This document shows, in pieces, positions 35,575 to 45,147 of a DNA stretch of 64,000 nt. The notes below the pieces were generated by a model, which did not search any database, was not told where the DNA came from, and worked only from the letters and a program-made list of their open reading frames with translations. Source of the stretch: Cytophagales bacterium. GTDB lineage: Bacteria > Bacteroidota > Bacteroidia > Cytophagales > 172606-1. The position numbers were made by a program, and so were the translations under genes. Each line of letters opens with the position of its first letter. Position 1 is the first letter of the stretch. Location: NCBI GenBank assembly GCA_030446715.1, contig JAUJMU010000001.1, forward strand, positions 969,297 through 1,033,296, written 5' to 3'.

Positions 35575-36057
35575 TCACAGGTTTTGAACGCTTTCGCCGG
35601 GCTTGAACAGAAAGGACCGTTTGCCCGAAGGAGTGACCAGATTCACCATGTTGATCTGGTCGTCAAAAACCTCAGTCAGTACGGCGTTCTGCAGGCGTTT
35701 GCCGGCGAGGCTTTCCACATCCCTTATTTCAAAATAAAGCCAGGTAACGTCTACGGTGATTTCCTTGCCCAGCAGATTGACCGGCCGGCGGCGGTTGCCC
35801 GCGTCAATAACCGAAAAGTTTTTGGCGAGGTAGTTTTGAATGAACGGATCGGCAGTGCCGGCATCTGTCACGCGGATTGCTTTCCCGCCGTTCTCCCGCG
35901 AAAGGGCATTCTCCAGATCATCCGTAAAAACCCGCAGACTTACTTCCAGCACCCGCTCCGGGGCATTGTAGTGCACCTCCGCGAGGCTGGTGTGAAAATC
36001 GTGAAGCCGCGCCGGTACAAAAAGGGAAAACAGGAGAACAATCAGTGAAACGTGCAT
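35575..36057 (-). CDS. DUF6702-like secreted protein
   Basis: From ATG 36057 the product has 160 residues: a signal segment (SLIVLLFSLFVPARL), then DFHTSLAEVHYNAPERVLEV and VTWLYFEIRDVESLAGKRLQ. The pattern matches the DUF6702 proteins of Bacteroidota, whose function is unknown. A TTG 36 bases upstream is an alternative start. The 3' end overlaps a small inverted repeat (AACCTG...CAGGTT). Confidence 0.65.
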   Translation of the reverse strand: MHVSLIVLLFSLFVPARLHDFHTSLAEVHYNAPERVLEVSLRVFTDDLENALSRENGGKAIRVTDAGTADPFIQNYLAKNFSVIDAGNRRRPVNLLGKEITVDVTWLYFEIRDVESLAGKRLQNAVLTEVFDDQINMVNLVTPSGKRSFLFKPGESVQNL

Positions 36058-36126
36058 AGCGGTTTTAAAGAAACGTAGCTGTTGTGATGCCAAAACTTTG
36101 CCAACCGGCTACAGCGTAACAAAATT

Positions 36127-37371
36127 TTACACAAAATATTTCCGCAGCATGTCATCGTAAGTGATGTTGATGCACCTGATGTTGTTTTCCCGCAGCCGCT
36201 GCATGAGTCCGTCCAGATCGTCGCGGTTGGTGAGTTCAATGCCCACCAGCGCCGGGCCGAATTCTTTGTTCGTCTTTTTCAGGTATTCAAACCGGACAAT
36301 GTCATCATTGGGGCCGAGGGCATGCTGCAGAAAACGGAGCAGTTCGCCGGGCTTCTGGGCAAATTCCACAATAAAATAGTGCTTCAGTCCTTCGTAGATC
36401 AGGCTGCGGTCAATGACCTCCGGGTAGCGGGAAATGTCATTGTTGCCGCCGCTGATGATGCAGACCACCTTTTTCCCGCGGATATCACCGGTGAGCTGGT
36501 CTAAGGCGGCTACAGTAAGCGCACCGGCGGGCTCTGTGATCAGCCCTTCGTTCTGGTAGAGCTCAATCATGGTGGTGCAGACCTTGCCCTCCGGCGTGGC
36601 GATCAGCTTGTCCACGTGCTGGCGGACCAGCTCAAAGGTGAGGTCACCGGCCTTTTTCACGGCCACGCCGTCAATGAAACTGTCAATATTGTCCAATATT
36701 TTAGGATAACCCGCTTTGATGGCTTCTACCATTTTAGGGGCTCCCTGCGGATCAATCCCGATGATGCTGATGTCCGGCCGGACGTGCTTCAGGTAGCTGC
36801 TGATGCCCGAAATGAGGCCACCGCCACCTACCGGCGCTACCACCACTTCGGCATCGGGCAGGTCCTGAAGGATCTCCACGCCTACAGTGCCCTGCCCCGA
36901 AATGGTCTGGAGGTTATCGAAGGGGTGTACGTAAGACATCCCGTTGTCGGAGCAGAACTTGGAGGCCACGTGGGCGGCCTCGTCGTAGGTGGTGCCTACG
37001 AGTTCAATCGTGATCCGGTCGCCGCCGAAATGCCGGACCCGTTCGATCTTCTGGCGGGGCGTTACCTGGGGCATGAAAATATAGCCTTTGATCTGCATCA
37101 GGCTGCAGCTGTAGGCAAAGCCCTGGGCATGGTTGCCGGCACTGGCACACACTACGCCCTTCTGGCGCTGCCCGGGCTGGAGGGAAAAAATATTATAGTA
37201 CGCCCCCCGGATTTTATAGGAGCGGACGGTCTGCTGATCTTCGCGCTTGAGATAAATATCGGCTCTGTATTTAGCTGAAAGGCGTGAGTTGTACTGCAGC
37301 GGCGTGTGGATGACAATTTCCTTCAGAACTTCGTAGGCATTTTCTACTTCCTTGTAGAGCGGGTCTTGCAT
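36127..37371 (-). CDS. ilvA: Threonine ammonia-lyase
   Basis: IlvA converts threonine to 2-oxobutanoate for isoleucine synthesis. From ATG 37371 the product has 414 residues. The PLP Lys is in VRSYKIRGAYY, the phosphate loop is VVAPVGGGGLISG, and SAGNHAQG is present. The C-terminal about 80 residues form a single ACT-like domain (KHYFIVEFAQKPGELLRFLQ). The protein is therefore the short, ACT-like type. No other ilv genes are adjacent. Confidence 0.93.
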   Translation of the reverse strand: MQDPLYKEVENAYEVLKEIVIHTPLQYNSRLSAKYRADIYLKREDQQTVRSYKIRGAYYNIFSLQPGQRQKGVVCASAGNHAQGFAYSCSLMQIKGYIFMPQVTPRQKIERVRHFGGDRITIELVGTTYDEAAHVASKFCSDNGMSYVHPFDNLQTISGQGTVGVEILQDLPDAEVVVAPVGGGGLISGISSYLKHVRPDISIIGIDPQGAPKMVEAIKAGYPKILDNIDSFIDGVAVKKAGDLTFELVRQHVDKLIATPEGKVCTTMIELYQNEGLITEPAGALTVAALDQLTGDIRGKKVVCIISGGNNDISRYPEVIDRSLIYEGLKHYFIVEFAQKPGELLRFLQHALGPNDDIVRFEYLKKTNKEFGPALVGIELTNRDDLDGLMQRLRENNIRCINITYDDMLRKYFV

Positions 37372-37568
37372 AGTATATACTGCGGTAAAGAATATTGGCA
37401 AATGTGCAGGTAGTTCATATTTGCCTGATCAAGCAATCTATAAGTTTTTTAAAACAATAAAGCCGCCCCCTACGCCGAAAGAGCCCGATAAATTGGAAAT
37501 GTGGATCAGACGCAGATTTATCCGATTTTAGTAGTTTTGGGGCCTGACCAACAAATCCCGCTACACCG

Positions 37569-37823
37569 ATGAAATTCCTCGCCCAAATTGACGTTATGCC
37601 ATTGAAAGAAATTCTGGATCCGCAGGGAAAAGCCGTCCGGCTTGGCTTAAAGAATCTGGGTATTCATGAAGTGGGAGATGTGCGGATCGGCCGCCATATC
37701 GCAATGGAAGTGGAAGCAGCCGACCAGGCCGCCGCCGGGCAGATCGTGCAGACGGCCTGCAAGAAACTGCTTGCCAACCTGATCATGGAAGATTTCTCCT
37801 ATACCCTTCAGCCACTGGCTTAA
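37569..37823 (+). CDS. purS: Phosphoribosylformylglycinamidine synthase subunit PurS
   Basis: The 84-residue protein matches PurS throughout: KEILDPQGKAVRLGLKNLG, DVRIGRHIAMEVEA and the C-terminal CKKLLANLIMEDFSY. PurS bridges PurL and PurQ in purine synthesis. The other two subunits are not in the window. Confidence 0.93.
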   Translation: MKFLAQIDVMPLKEILDPQGKAVRLGLKNLGIHEVGDVRIGRHIAMEVEAADQAAAGQIVQTACKKLLANLIMEDFSYTLQPLA

Positions 37824-37870
37824 AACGCCGGTGACCATACCCGTCCGGGAGCCGGTCCGGAACCCACACA

Positions 37871-40800
37871 ATGCCCATGCGATTGGTTATTTCCATACTG
37901 GCTTTCGTATTTCTGACTCCGGTAATGGTGCGGCCACAGAGCGGGCAGTCGGTGCTGGCAAACGGCGACTGGTACAAGATCGGAGTGACCAGATCCGGCA
38001 TGCACCAACTTGATGCCGCTTTTCTCCGCCGCGCAGGCATCAATCCGGCAGGTATAAATCCTGAAAACATCCGTCTTTTCGGCAATGGTGGTGGCATGCT
38101 GCCGCAGGCCAACAGCGCCTCCCGGCACGACGACCTGACCGAAAACGCCATCCTGGTAGCGGGAGAAGAGGATGGCCGCTTTGACAGCAATGATTACATT
38201 CTGTTTTACGCCCAGAGTCCCCACCAGACGGAATACAACGCCGGCACCGGCCAATTTACCCACCGCACCAACTTATACAGCGACACTACTTTCTACTTTC
38301 TGACCTTTGGCGATACCCCGGGTCTGCGGCCGGCCGCGCAGGCAGATTTCTCCGGAGCAGCCGAAACGGTGGCCTCCTTTGATGATTACTTCTTTCACGA
38401 AAAAGATCTCCAGAACATAATCCGGTCGGGCCGGGAGTGGTACGGCGAGAAGTTTGATCTCACCACTGAGCACCACGTTGATTTTACCATTCCCGGTCTG
38501 ATGGCGGGCCAGCCGCTGAAAATAGCGGCTGCCGTGATGGCGCAGAGCCCGGCTTCCGGCACCTTCAGCGTAAAGCTGAACGGACAGGCTTTGGGCAACA
38601 TTACCGTTCCCGCAGTCGGCCAGGGCACTTACGACGTAAAAGGAGCCAATGCCGCCGGGAGTTTTGAAGGAAGTGCTACCGGACCAAATGTGCGGGTATC
38701 GGTCAGCTTCGCCAGGACCGGCAGCGCAGTAGGGTATCTCAACCGGGTAGGCGTGCAGGTAAAACGTGAACTGAGGCTTTACGGCAATCAGACGGAGTTT
38801 CAGGTGCGGGAAGGCACCACTGCCCCGGCCCTCCGGTACCAGGTTTCCGGTGGGGCTGCCGATATGCAGATCTGGGACATTACCAATCCGCTGCTTCCCG
38901 CAAAACAAAACTTTTCCATCAGTGGCACTACTGCCCTGTTCGGGGCGGAAGGAGGCACCGGACGGCAGTACATTATGTTCAGGGGCAATTCCTTTGACAA
39001 CCCGGCCAGCATCCGCAGAGCCCCCAATCAGAACCTGCACGGCCTGCCGTCTCCTGACTTGCTGATTATTACGCATGCCGGCCTGCTGGGTCAGGCAGAA
39101 CGGCTGGCAACTTTCCGGCGGGAAAATGATGGCTTGCGGGCCGAGGTGGTTACTACGGAGCAGGTCTACAATGAGTTTTCGTCCGGCCGGCAGGATATAA
39201 CCGCCCTCCGCGACTTCATCCGCTACCTGTACCGCAAGGGGAATTCGCTCCGGTACGTATTGCTCTTCGGCGATGCCTCCTACGATTACAAAAGCCGGGT
39301 AGCGAATAACACGAATCTGGTGCCGACCTACGAATCCTATCAGTCACTGCACCCGATTTTCAGCTTTTCTTCGGATGATTATTTCGGTTTTATGAATGAC
39401 CAGGAAGGAGACTGGCCCGAGAACAGCGCCGGCGACCACACCATGGACGTATCAGTGGGCAGGTTACCCGTAAGAACGGTGCGGGAAGCGGAGGCCGTGG
39501 TATCGAAACTCATACGATACGCCCAGAGCCCCGACGGGCCCGGCCCGTGGCGCAACCAGCTGTGCTTCGTGGCCGACGACGGTGACGGAAATATTCATCA
39601 GATGGACGCTGACCGGCTCACAGAGCAGGTTGGCAACCGGTACGGCAATTTCAATATTGACAAAATCTTCATGGATGCCTTTCCGCAGCAGTCTACGCCC
39701 GCCGGACAAAAAGCGCCGGCCGTTTCCGGGGCAATAGACAAAGCCGTAGAACAGGGCGTACTGATCATGAATTACACGGGCCACGGCGGGGAAGCCGGCT
39801 GGGCTCAGGAGCAGGTGCTGACCTTGCCGCAGATTGCCGGCTGGCGCAACCGCGACCGGCTGCCGCTCTTTGTGACGGCTACCTGCGCGTTTGGCCGCTA
39901 TGATGACCCCAGCCTCGTGTCGGGCGCGGAGTCTGCCCTGCTCAATGTCCGCGGAGGTGCCATTGGCCTGATTACCACCACCCGTCCGGTTTTTTCCAAT
40001 ACGAACTACGCGCTGAACGTTGCTTTTTACAACGCCATTTTTGAGCCGGTAAACGGCAGCATGCCGCGGCTGGGCGATGCCATGCGCGAAACCAAGAACA
40101 ACAGCCTCAGCGGCAGCATCAACCGCAATTTTTCCCTGCTGGGTGATCCGTCCATGCGGCTGGCGTATCCGCAGGAAAACATTGTACTGACCACCATCAA
40201 CGGCAAACTACTTTCTGAGGGGGCCGATACCCTCAGGGCGTTGAGCCGGGTGGTGCTGGAAGGCGGGATTCAACACGCCGATGGCTCCCTTGCCAATGAT
40301 TTCAGCGGCAGACTGAACCTTGTATTGTTCGACAAAGCCCGCACGGTTACTACGCTGGGTGATGAAAATACCCGGATGAATTTTCAGCTCCGGGATAACC
40401 GCATTTTTGAGGGGCAGGCCACGGTCCGCAACGGACATTTCCGCCTGGAGGTGGTTGTCCCCAAAGACATTGACTACCGCCCCGGCAACGGCCGCATCAG
40501 CATGTACGCCCGGAGTACCGACGGTCTTGCCGATGCCGGCGGCTATGACAAAACCATTCCGGTCGGGGGTACGGCCCCTGCCGTTGCCGCTGACCAGACG
40601 CCGCCCCGGATTACCCTCTTCCTCAACGACACTACCTTTGTGAATGGCGGCGTGACCGGGCCGGACGCCCTGCTGATTGCGCGGCTGAGCGACGAAAGCG
40701 GAATCAATATTTCGCGCGGCGGCATCGGGCACGAGATTACCGCCCGGCTGGACGGCAGGGATGAAATTCTGATTCTGAATGACTTTTACAGCCCCTTTCC

Positions 40801-41248
40801 GGACGATTACCGGCGGGGCGACGTACGGTTCCCGCTGCAGAACCTGACACCGGGCCGCCACCGGCTTAGCCTAACCGCCTGGGATACCCATAACAACCCG
40901 GCTACGGTCAGCATTGAATTTGTGGTGGCAAACGCCGTTTCCCTGAGCGAAGTGGCAAACAGCCCAAATCCCTTTTCCGGCAAAACCACCTTCCGCTACC
41001 GGCATGACCGCCCGGATGATGACCTGCAGGTTGAAATCAGCATCTACACGGCTACCGGCTTGCTGGTAACCGTGCTGAAAGGTGGGGAAGGGGAACAGAT
41101 GGGAGAATACGGAGAAATCCGCTGGGATGGTAGGGGTACGGGCGGAAAGAAATTACCGGCCGGTGTATACGTTTACCGGTTATCCGTGCGTTCTAAGGCA
41201 GACAACGCCGAAGCAGTACACAGCAGCCGTCTGGTGCTCTTCAGGTAA
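37871..41248 (+). CDS. porU: Type IX secretion system sortase PorU
   Basis: The 1125-residue protein is a C25 gingipain-like peptidase that removes the C-terminal signal from type IX cargo and attaches the cargo to the surface. It has a signal peptide, a long beta-rich N-terminal part, and the catalytic domain at about 395-760 with the His in NYTGHGGEAGWAQE and the Cys in FVTATCAFGRYDDPS. The C-terminal region has an Ig-like part and a PNPFSGKTTFRY segment with the KLPAGVYVYRL end typical of type IX sorting domains. porV follows. Confidence 0.95.
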   Translation: MPMRLVISILAFVFLTPVMVRPQSGQSVLANGDWYKIGVTRSGMHQLDAAFLRRAGINPAGINPENIRLFGNGGGMLPQANSASRHDDLTENAILVAGEEDGRFDSNDYILFYAQSPHQTEYNAGTGQFTHRTNLYSDTTFYFLTFGDTPGLRPAAQADFSGAAETVASFDDYFFHEKDLQNIIRSGREWYGEKFDLTTEHHVDFTIPGLMAGQPLKIAAAVMAQSPASGTFSVKLNGQALGNITVPAVGQGTYDVKGANAAGSFEGSATGPNVRVSVSFARTGSAVGYLNRVGVQVKRELRLYGNQTEFQVREGTTAPALRYQVSGGAADMQIWDITNPLLPAKQNFSISGTTALFGAEGGTGRQYIMFRGNSFDNPASIRRAPNQNLHGLPSPDLLIITHAGLLGQAERLATFRRENDGLRAEVVTTEQVYNEFSSGRQDITALRDFIRYLYRKGNSLRYVLLFGDASYDYKSRVANNTNLVPTYESYQSLHPIFSFSSDDYFGFMNDQEGDWPENSAGDHTMDVSVGRLPVRTVREAEAVVSKLIRYAQSPDGPGPWRNQLCFVADDGDGNIHQMDADRLTEQVGNRYGNFNIDKIFMDAFPQQSTPAGQKAPAVSGAIDKAVEQGVLIMNYTGHGGEAGWAQEQVLTLPQIAGWRNRDRLPLFVTATCAFGRYDDPSLVSGAESALLNVRGGAIGLITTTRPVFSNTNYALNVAFYNAIFEPVNGSMPRLGDAMRETKNNSLSGSINRNFSLLGDPSMRLAYPQENIVLTTINGKLLSEGADTLRALSRVVLEGGIQHADGSLANDFSGRLNLVLFDKARTVTTLGDENTRMNFQLRDNRIFEGQATVRNGHFRLEVVVPKDIDYRPGNGRISMYARSTDGLADAGGYDKTIPVGGTAPAVAADQTPPRITLFLNDTTFVNGGVTGPDALLIARLSDESGINISRGGIGHEITARLDGRDEILILNDFYSPFPDDYRRGDVRFPLQNLTPGRHRLSLTAWDTHNNPATVSIEFVVANAVSLSEVANSPNPFSGKTTFRYRHDRPDDDLQVEISIYTATGLLVTVLKGGEGEQMGEYGEIRWDGRGTGGKKLPAGVYVYRLSVRSKADNAEAVHSSRLVLFR

Positions 41249-41427
41249 CCGTGAATCGCCAGAACCATGAATGCCGGAAGAAACATAAGCCAGCTTTTTT
41301 GTTACCAGCCCTCCGGCTTTCTGACTTATTGCTCTCCTACCTTACAACCTTACTGCCGCGTGACTCCGGCTTCTGACTTAAGCAATTGATTTTCTTCCAT
41401 ATATTTACGCACCTATAACTGTTTGAT

Positions 41428-42642
41428 ATGTTCTCGAATTCTGCCAGACGTATTCTTGGAGCCAGCTTCGCATTCCTTTTGCTGACCGGTCAGGCCATTT
41501 CCCAACAAACCATCACAGGTCAGGAGGGTCGCCCGGTCACTTCGGCAGTTCCGTTTTTAACCATTACGCCTGATGCCCGCTCCGGGGCCATGGGCGATGC
41601 AGGCGTAGCTATCTCCCCGGATGCCAATGCCAACTACTGGAATCCGGCTAAGATTGTATTCAACAAGAGCCGGTTTGGCGGTGCTCTTTCCTACAATCCA
41701 TGGTTGCGTAATCTGGTAAACGATATGTCATTGTCATATCTGTCAGGATATAAAAAGATAAATGACCGTCAGGCTTTCGGAGTTGCTCTTTCTTATTTTA
41801 ACCTGGGGGATATAATGTTTACGGACGAAAACGGCAACGAAATCCGCAGCTTCAATCCGCGGGAGTTTGCTATTCAGCCTACTTTTTCCCAAAAGCTATC
41901 GGATTACCTGAGTCTGGGCGTTGGGATACGGTTTATCCACTCCAACCTTGCGGGTAATTTTGATTTTACCAACTTCAGCTCCAAGCCCGGTAACACGGTA
42001 TCCGGTGATGTGGTCATGTACTACACCCGCGACGTGAACTGGGGTGGCCGGGACATCAACCTTGCGTTTGGTGCCAACATTTCCAACCTGGGTCCCAAGA
42101 TTACCTACTCCGACCGCGAAAACCGGGAATTCATTCCTACCAACCTGCGGCTTGGAACAGCCTTTACTTATAATATAGATCCTTACAACAAGTTTACGCT
42201 GGCCGTTGATTTCAACAAGCTGATGGTGCCAACCCCCCCGATTCTGGAAACAGATTCCATTACCGGACGGATAGTGGTAGGTCCTGATGGCAAGCCACAA
42301 ATCGCGCTTGGCGGTGGTAAACCTTCTGACCGTTCTTTCCTGTCAGGCGTATTCGGCTCTTTTTCCGATGCACCGGATGGTTTCCGGGAGGAACTGCGCG
42401 AGGTCAGTGTATCTACCGGCGTAGAATACTGGTACAATGATCTGTTTGCAGCCCGGGCAGGCTACTTTTACGAGAACCAGCTGAAGGGCAACCGCCAGTA
42501 TTTTACGCTGGGTGCCGGTCTTCGTTACTCGAAGCTTGGGCTTGATTTTGCTTACCTGATCCCCCGCCAGCAGAACAATCCGCTGGCCGAAACGCTGCGG
42601 TTTACGCTGCACTTCCAGTTTGGGGAAGAAGAAGATAACTAA
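41428..42642 (+). CDS. porV: Type IX secretion system outer-membrane protein PorV
   Basis: The 404-residue protein has a signal peptide (to about residue 25), then TSAVPFLTITPDARSGAMGD and PDANANYWNPAKIVF, the known start of PorV/LptO barrels, and an aromatic-rich strand end. PorV shuttles cargo from the translocon to PorU, so the porU-porV order is functionally expected. A terminator follows. Confidence 0.95.
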   Translation: MFSNSARRILGASFAFLLLTGQAISQQTITGQEGRPVTSAVPFLTITPDARSGAMGDAGVAISPDANANYWNPAKIVFNKSRFGGALSYNPWLRNLVNDMSLSYLSGYKKINDRQAFGVALSYFNLGDIMFTDENGNEIRSFNPREFAIQPTFSQKLSDYLSLGVGIRFIHSNLAGNFDFTNFSSKPGNTVSGDVVMYYTRDVNWGGRDINLAFGANISNLGPKITYSDRENREFIPTNLRLGTAFTYNIDPYNKFTLAVDFNKLMVPTPPILETDSITGRIVVGPDGKPQIALGGGKPSDRSFLSGVFGSFSDAPDGFREELREVSVSTGVEYWYNDLFAARAGYFYENQLKGNRQYFTLGAGLRYSKLGLDFAYLIPRQQNNPLAETLRFTLHFQFGEEEDN

Positions 42643-42665
42643 TCGTCATTCTGATACGTAATTCC

Positions 42666-42694
42666 AAAGCAACCCGGAGACGGGTTGCTTTTTG
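42666..42694 (+). terminator. Rho-independent terminator of porV
   Basis: AAAGCAACCCG (42666-42676) and CGGGTTGCTTT (42681-42691) form a perfect 11-base stem with a GAGA loop and a T-tail. It lies 24 bases after the porV stop. Confidence 0.9.
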
Positions 42695-42722
42695 TATTTT
42701 TACCGGCGCAAAAGAAAAACCG

Positions 42723-44012
42723 ATGATCACCACGCAGATAGACCGCACCCAACCACCTTCTTTTCAGGACATCCGCCACATTGATCTTCCTCAGGCACAG
42801 AGCCAGACCCTGCCGAATGGAATTAAGCTGCACTGGATCAGTGCCGGCGAACAGCCCGTGATCCGGCTGGAGTTTATTTTCCGGGCGGGCAACTGGTACG
42901 AGCCGCAGAAGGGAGCTTCTTATTTTACGGCCCGGATGCTTAACGGGGGAACCTCCGGACGGTCCGCGGCTCAGATCAATGGCTACGTGGATCAGTTCGG
43001 CTCTTTTCTGGAGCTTAACCACGGCGTGGAACGGATCAATGTGACTTTGTATGCACTGAATAAGCACCTGCCGGCCCTGCTGCCCCTGATGGCCGACATT
43101 CTCAGTGATTCCGTTTTTCCGGAGGCCGAGCTGGAAAATCTGAAAAATATTACCCGGCAAAACATACAGGTTAACTTAGAGAAAACGGCTTTTCTTGCCC
43201 AGAACCGCTTCCGCGAACTCATTTTCGGTCCCACCCATCCCTACGGCCGCAATATTCATCCGGACGACATTCCGGGGATTCACGCTGGTGTGCTCCGGCC
43301 GCATTTTGAGCAGCGCATCAAGGGAAAACCTTTTGATCTGGTGCTGTCGGGAATGATTACTGATGAAGTGCTGCGGCAAGTGACAGCGGTATTTGGCGGC
43401 CTGCCGGTTACACCTTACCCTGAGGATCTGAAGGAAACGGCAACCTTGCCCGACGGGCCCCGGCAGGAGTTGATTGAGAAGGCAGGCAGCCTGCAGTCCT
43501 CGATCCGGGTGGGCAAGCGGCTGTTTACGCGGCGGCACCCTGATTATTACAAAATGCTGGTCCTGAACGAGGTGTTAGGCGGCTACTTCGGCTCGCGGCT
43601 CATGCGGAATATCCGCGAAGACAAGGGTTTTACGTACGGAATCCATTCCAGTCTGGCCACGCACCAGCGGGAAGGCTATCTGGTGATCGGCACCGATGTC
43701 AAGAGAGAGTTCACCAGCCAGACCCTCGACGAAATCCGCAAGGAGATAAAAATATTGCAAACCGAACCCGTGGGCGACGAGGAACTGCAGACGGTGCAGA
43801 GTTACATGATCGGCTCTTTTGCCGGTGCGGTTACTACTTCCTTCGCCCTTGCCGACCATTTCAAAACCATCTACTTTGATGGACTCGGCTACGAATTCTA
43901 CGACAAATACATTGACAGCATCAGATCCACCACTGCCCGGGACCTGATGGCCCTTGCCAGCCAGTACCTGAATCCGGATTCCCTCACCGAAGTGGTAGCG
44001 GGGGGGAGGTAA
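42723..44012 (+). CDS. M16-family peptidase-like protein, non-catalytic subunit
   Basis: The 429-residue protein has the two-domain M16 fold (PNGIKLHWISAGEQPVIRLE; GSRLMRNIREDKGFTYGIHS). At the place of HxxEH it reads ASYFTARMLNGG, so it cannot bind zinc there. It should act as the partner (beta) chain of a catalytic M16 protein; the candidate in this window is the gene at 7917-9155. In relatives the two genes are often adjacent. Confidence 0.9.
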   Translation: MITTQIDRTQPPSFQDIRHIDLPQAQSQTLPNGIKLHWISAGEQPVIRLEFIFRAGNWYEPQKGASYFTARMLNGGTSGRSAAQINGYVDQFGSFLELNHGVERINVTLYALNKHLPALLPLMADILSDSVFPEAELENLKNITRQNIQVNLEKTAFLAQNRFRELIFGPTHPYGRNIHPDDIPGIHAGVLRPHFEQRIKGKPFDLVLSGMITDEVLRQVTAVFGGLPVTPYPEDLKETATLPDGPRQELIEKAGSLQSSIRVGKRLFTRRHPDYYKMLVLNEVLGGYFGSRLMRNIREDKGFTYGIHSSLATHQREGYLVIGTDVKREFTSQTLDEIRKEIKILQTEPVGDEELQTVQSYMIGSFAGAVTTSFALADHFKTIYFDGLGYEFYDKYIDSIRSTTARDLMALASQYLNPDSLTEVVAGGR

Positions 44013-44109
44013 TGTTGAATTGCTGAATTGCTGAATTGTTATATGTTCGAATGGTTGTCTGACCGGAAGGATGCAATGCAGCAATTTAACCATATAACCA
44101 TCCAGCCAT
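44013..44109. repeat. Imperfect inverted repeat of short A+T-rich words
   Basis: The segment TTGAATTGCTGAATTGCTGA is followed by words such as GTTATATG and GAATGGTT. After a G+C-rich turn come their approximate inverses (ACCATATAACCATCCAGCC, ATTCAACCATAT). It fills the gap between two convergent genes. Confidence 0.4.
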
Positions 44110-45147
44110 TCAACCATATATCTCCGGGCTGCCGGACTCCATCATGACAGGCTGCTTCAGTGTCCGCTTCAGGTGGCGCTTGCGGATTTCGGCCAGATCG
44201 GCTTTCGGAATGGCTCCGATCAGCTGCCGGGTGTATGCCTTCTGTGGGTTTTCGTAAATGTCTTCCGCAAAGCCCGTTTCTTCAATGAGGCCCTTGTTCA
44301 TGACAATGATCCGGTCGGCCATGAATTTTACGACGGAAAGATCATGGGAAATGAAGAGGCACGTAAAGTTGAAGGTTTCTTTGAGGCGGTTGAGGAGATT
44401 GAGCACCTGCGCCTGCACGGATACGTCGAGGGCCGAGACGGATTCGTCGCAGATGATAAACTTCGGGTTCAGGGCCAGGGCACGGGCAATGCAGATCCGC
44501 TGACGCTGTCCGCCGGAAAACTCGTGCGGGTACCGGTAAAAATGCTCCGGCTTCAGGCTGACCATTTCGAGCAGTTCTGTGACATGGTTCTTTCGCCCGT
44601 TTTCACTGCCGCCCACGCCGTGAATGCGCATGGGTTCCATAATGGCTTCTCCTACCGTGAGGCGCGGATTAAGGGAGGAATAAGGGTCCTGAAAAATCAT
44701 CTGCACGTCTTTGCGGAGAGCTATCATTTCGCGGGCGGAGCAGGTCCGGAGGTTGCGGCCGCCGTAGATGATTTCTCCGGAAGCAGGTTCGATCAGCCGC
44801 AGAATGGTGCGTCCCAGCGTGGTTTTGCCGCAGCCCGATTCGCCGACCAGCCCAACCGTTTCGCCGGGATACACCTCGAAAGTGACGCCATCCACGGCTT
44901 TCACGTATTCGATTGTTTTTCCGAAGAAATTCTTCCTCAGCGGGAACCACGTTTTCAGATTTTTTACCTGAAGCAGGGGCGTTTGCCCCATCAGCGCCTG
45001 ATGGCGTTCGCGTACTTCGTCTTCGTCAATGAAATTCATCAGCAGGGCTTCGCCGACGGAGCCGTACTTCCGGGCTACTTCAGTGGTGTTGCCGGCTTCG
45101 TCAGTTGCCATAAAGTCAGCCACTACCGGCAATACCTTCATCTTCAT
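44110..45147 (-). CDS. Oligopeptide/dipeptide ABC transporter ATPase, second half
   Basis: The 345-residue frame begins with a linker of about 60 residues ([20 protein letters not shown]). A full OppF/DppF-type ATPase follows: [20 protein letters not shown] (Walker A), [15 protein letters not shown] and [14 protein letters not shown]. The linker is the direct continuation of the ATPase encoded upstream if one G is added near 45177, so this was probably the second half of one double-ATPase gene (GsiA-like). As read, its ATG overlaps the upstream stop as ATGA. No permease genes are adjacent. Confidence 0.85.
   Translation of the reverse strand: MKMKVLPVVADFMATDEAGNTTEVARKYGSVGEALLMNFIDEDEVRERHQALMGQTPLLQVKNLKTWFPLRKNFFGKTIEYVKAVDGVTFEVYPGETVGLVGESGCGKTTLGRTILRLIEPASGEIIYGGRNLRTCSAREMIALRKDVQMIFQDPYSSLNPRLTVGEAIMEPMRIHGVGGSENGRKNHVTELLEMVSLKPEHFYRYPHEFSGGQRQRICIARALALNPKFIICDESVSALDVSVQAQVLNLLNRLKETFNFTCLFISHDLSVVKFMADRIIVMNKGLIEETGFAEDIYENPQKAYTRQLIGAIPKADLAEIRKRHLKRTLKQPVMMESGSPEIYG

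Noticed and set aside
36616-37278. Open frame of 220 codons on the plus strand
   Set aside because: Antisense to ilvA, which has a clear PLP lysine and family motifs.
37860-37880. Operon of purS with porU
   Set aside because: Only 47 bases separate them, but the functions are unrelated and spacing alone does not support one transcript.
40208-40861. Open frame of 217 codons on the minus strand
   Set aside because: Antisense to porU; no recognisable domain and biased composition.
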